Shown here: piece after piece, positions 55,562-57,479 of the stretch
Layout: each line of letters begins with the position of its first letter
Position numbering within the stretch: the stretch's first letter is position 1
Assembly (NCBI RefSeq): GCF_030698125.1
Contig: NZ_JAUYNV010000029.1
Span: 1 to 57,479, forward strand
Source of the DNA: Methyloversatilis sp.
Lineage (GTDB): Bacteria > Pseudomonadota > Gammaproteobacteria > Burkholderiales > Rhodocyclaceae
Reading direction: 5' to 3'
DNA: 57,479 nucleotides
Notes under the pieces: model-generated
The model's database searches: none
What the model was told of the DNA's origin: nothing
The model's input: only the letters and a program-made list of their open reading frames with translations
Program-made: the position numbers and the translations under genes

Positions 55562-56539
55562 TCAGTCGCGCCGGACGCGCCGCGCCGCGAAACCGGTCAG
55601 CGCCAGTCCCGCCAGCAGCATTGCGTACGACGAAGGCTCGGGCACTGCGAGCACCGCCACACCGCGCATCTGCGACGGGCTGAACGGCAGGTTGGGATCG
55701 AAATCCTGCTGCGCCCGGACGACTTCCACGACACCGCTGCCGTCCAGCGCCATGCTGACGATACGTCCGGCACCCAGCGTGGTGTTGCCGGCGGGCGTTG
55801 TGAACAGCGCCTGCAGCGCCGAAACGTAAATCGTGTCGTCGGTGACGTCGATGCCATTGAGGAAGCCCAGCCCGCTGGCCAGCGTGGTGAGGTCGCTGCC
55901 GTCGAGGTTGCTGCGCTTCACGAAGCCATCGGTCGTCGTCAGGTAGATGTGGCTGGCGGTGACTTCGAAGTCATACGAGGTCAGGCCGGTCAGCAGCGTC
56001 TGCACGTTCGAGCCGTCCAGGTTCGAGCGCATCAGGCGGTTCGACGTGCCGACCTGACTCCAGAACACGCTGTCGGCCGTCACGTCGATCGCAAACGGTG
56101 ACGTCAGCCCGCTCTTGAACACATCGGCGGGCGGGAATTGCAGCGACGGGTCGAGCGTCAGGATGTCGCCCGAGTTCTGCCGCGTGACATACAGCAGTCC
56201 GCCCTGCACATCGATGTCGTAGGCGCCGGAAACGTTGTACGACTTCAGATCCGAACCGTCGGGCAGCGCGGACACGACGCGGTTCAGTTGCTGGTCGGGC
56301 CACCAGATGCGTCCGCCGACGAACTCGACGCCATTCGGCCCCTTGACGCGAGTCGGGTCGGTCACCAGCGCGCTGGACGTGCCGCCGGGTACGGATGCCG
56401 TATTGATCGAACCGACAGTGGCGAACGTCGGCGTGAACCGCTGGAAGGTTTCTGACCACACCAGCTGGTCAGCCGCCATGGCGGTAAAGCTGCTACAGGA
56501 CAGCGCAAGCGCGAGGAACTGACGACCCCGTTTTTTCAT
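55562..56539 (-). CDS. Beta-propeller PEP-CTERM protein
   Basis: The 325-residue precursor has a signal peptide (about 1-22, ending AMAA) and repeated blades of the six-bladed propeller type (DSVFWSQVGTSNRLMRSNLD, then ASHIYLTTTDGFVKRSNLDG). It ends with the exosortase signal VPEPSSYAMLLAGLALTGFA and RRVRRD. It is a second exported, exosortase-processed surface protein. A sigma-54-like sequence lies about 56 bases upstream. Confidence 0.9.
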   Translation of the reverse strand: MKKRGRQFLALALSCSSFTAMAADQLVWSETFQRFTPTFATVGSINTASVPGGTSSALVTDPTRVKGPNGVEFVGGRIWWPDQQLNRVVSALPDGSDLKSYNVSGAYDIDVQGGLLYVTRQNSGDILTLDPSLQFPPADVFKSGLTSPFAIDVTADSVFWSQVGTSNRLMRSNLDGSNVQTLLTGLTSYDFEVTASHIYLTTTDGFVKRSNLDGSDLTTLASGLGFLNGIDVTDDTIYVSALQALFTTPAGNTTLGAGRIVSMALDGSGVVEVVRAQQDFDPNLPFSPSQMRGVAVLAVPEPSSYAMLLAGLALTGFAARRVRRD

Positions 56540-56594
56540 TTTTGGTGATCTCCGGATCTGAACGGCGATGAACGTTTTCGCCCGGAGAGGCCGG

Positions 56595-56611
56595 TAGCAA
56601 GCGGCATTCCT
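56595..56611 (-). promoter_or_regulatory. Sigma-54-like promoter of the PEP-CTERM gene
   Basis: On the minus strand AGGAATGCCGCTTGCTA has GG and GC elements 10 bases apart with a good TTGCT -12 box; the -24 box is weak. PEP-CTERM genes are often under the PrsK/PrsR sigma-54 system, which makes the match plausible. Confidence 0.3.
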
Positions 56612-56843
56612 TCGTACAGCAAGGGTTGGGCCGCGAGGACCCGAGCGGCCATGGCGACCCGGTGTGCGAGCACTTCGATCAATGTGGCGGCGCAGAAATT
56701 CCCTTTTTCAATAACGGGTTATCGAGTCGATGGATGTGCGAGGAATGCCGAGGAAGTATGACGTTTGATGGCGGTCTCCGGGCGGCGTCGGCGGTGTTCG
56801 CCATGTGCCGGAGCGTCGGACTGTCATGACGAAGGTTCGGTGT

Positions 56844-56906
56844 AAAAAAATCCGACGCGTCGGCAGCACACCGCGCCCACAAAACCGTCGAGGTTTTCGT
56901 GGGCGC
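56844..56906 (-). terminator. thiC terminator structures
   Basis: Downstream of the thiC stop (minus strand) GCGCCCAC-AAAACC and GGTTTT-C-GTGGGCGC form a long stem with one bulged base and a 5-base loop (56873-56906). Next comes the palindrome CCGACGCGTCGG (56852-56863) followed by seven T on the minus strand (56844-56850), a good intrinsic terminator. Confidence 0.75.
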
Positions 56907-56920
56907 CCTCCGCGGCGGCC

Positions 56921-57479
<559 letters not shown>

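Larger units (their letters stand above)
56540..56920. other. Intergenic stretch between PEP-CTERM gene and thiC
   Basis: This stretch of 381 bases has no convincing gene. It holds a possible sigma-54 promoter of the PEP-CTERM gene (56595-56611) and the terminator structures of thiC (56844-56906). A plus-strand frame at 56626-56829 has no domain and is rejected. Confidence 0.6.

Noticed and set aside
56626-56829. Small plus-strand gene between the PEP-CTERM gene and thiC
   Set aside because: No domain, and the stretch overlaps the promoter region and the approach to the thiC terminator.

Overview
The window looks like a chromosomal segment of a GC-rich betaproteobacterium, probably of the Rhodocyclales (Methyloversatilis-like). 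This is inferred from the gene order yqgE-ruvX-pyrR-pyrB-inactive dihydroorotase, the proC-yggT pair, two PEP-CTERM proteins, and a TetR-RND-TolC cluster that includes a PIMT and a rhodanese. No tRNA, rRNA or CRISPR array was seen.

Left part (1-10542): an accessory island, probably for defence. It starts at a truncated ISAs1-family transposase on the minus strand. Six plus-strand genes follow: a membrane-anchored Mrr-like nuclease with a zinc ribbon, an AlbA_2/Schlafen-type protein with a RecG-like ATPase domain, a RecQ helicase fused to a ComF-like phosphoribosyltransferase, a DprA-like protein, an unknown 385-aa protein, and a primase-helicase of the TOTE conflict-system type. The last four are tightly spaced. 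The RecQ-ComF/DprA pair resembles the ComFA-ComFC-DprA machinery of natural transformation, and the unknown protein is translationally coupled to the primase-helicase. The right edge (10543-10955) has no convincing gene.

Middle part (10956-37304): housekeeping and envelope genes. A compact three-gene signalling operon (11533-14935) joins a c-type haem sensor with a HAMP domain, a Ser/Thr kinase carrying a degenerate nucleotide-cyclase domain and duplicated C-terminal modules, and a small zinc-ribbon membrane protein. A minus-strand efflux operon (22198 down to 14958) runs tetR, adaptor, RND pump, PIMT, rhodanese, tolC. Then come gcvT and gcvP without gcvH, a choice-of-anchor I PEP-CTERM protein whose Shine-Dalgarno lies in a hairpin, a nitronate monooxygenase, a BigR-like regulator with two YeeE/YedE sulfur-transport proteins, a CBS/DUF294 protein, MOSC, TerB, and a pqiA-pqiA-pqiB-pqiC operon in which pqiB is broken by a deletion and frameshift.

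Right part (37305-57479): two large arrays and one small array of a 31-bp palindromic repeat, each headed by an inverted copy. Between and around them are a B12-binding radical SAM protein, a DM13 protein, a flavodoxin-like oxidoreductase, an OsmC protein, an AtoE transporter, a homologue of the cyanobacterial fluorescence recovery protein, a metallo-hydrolase with a thioesterase, a photolyase, the yqgE-ruvX-pyrimidine operon with a catalytically dead dihydroorotase, proC-yggT, ohrR, a second PEP-CTERM protein, and the 3' end of thiC.
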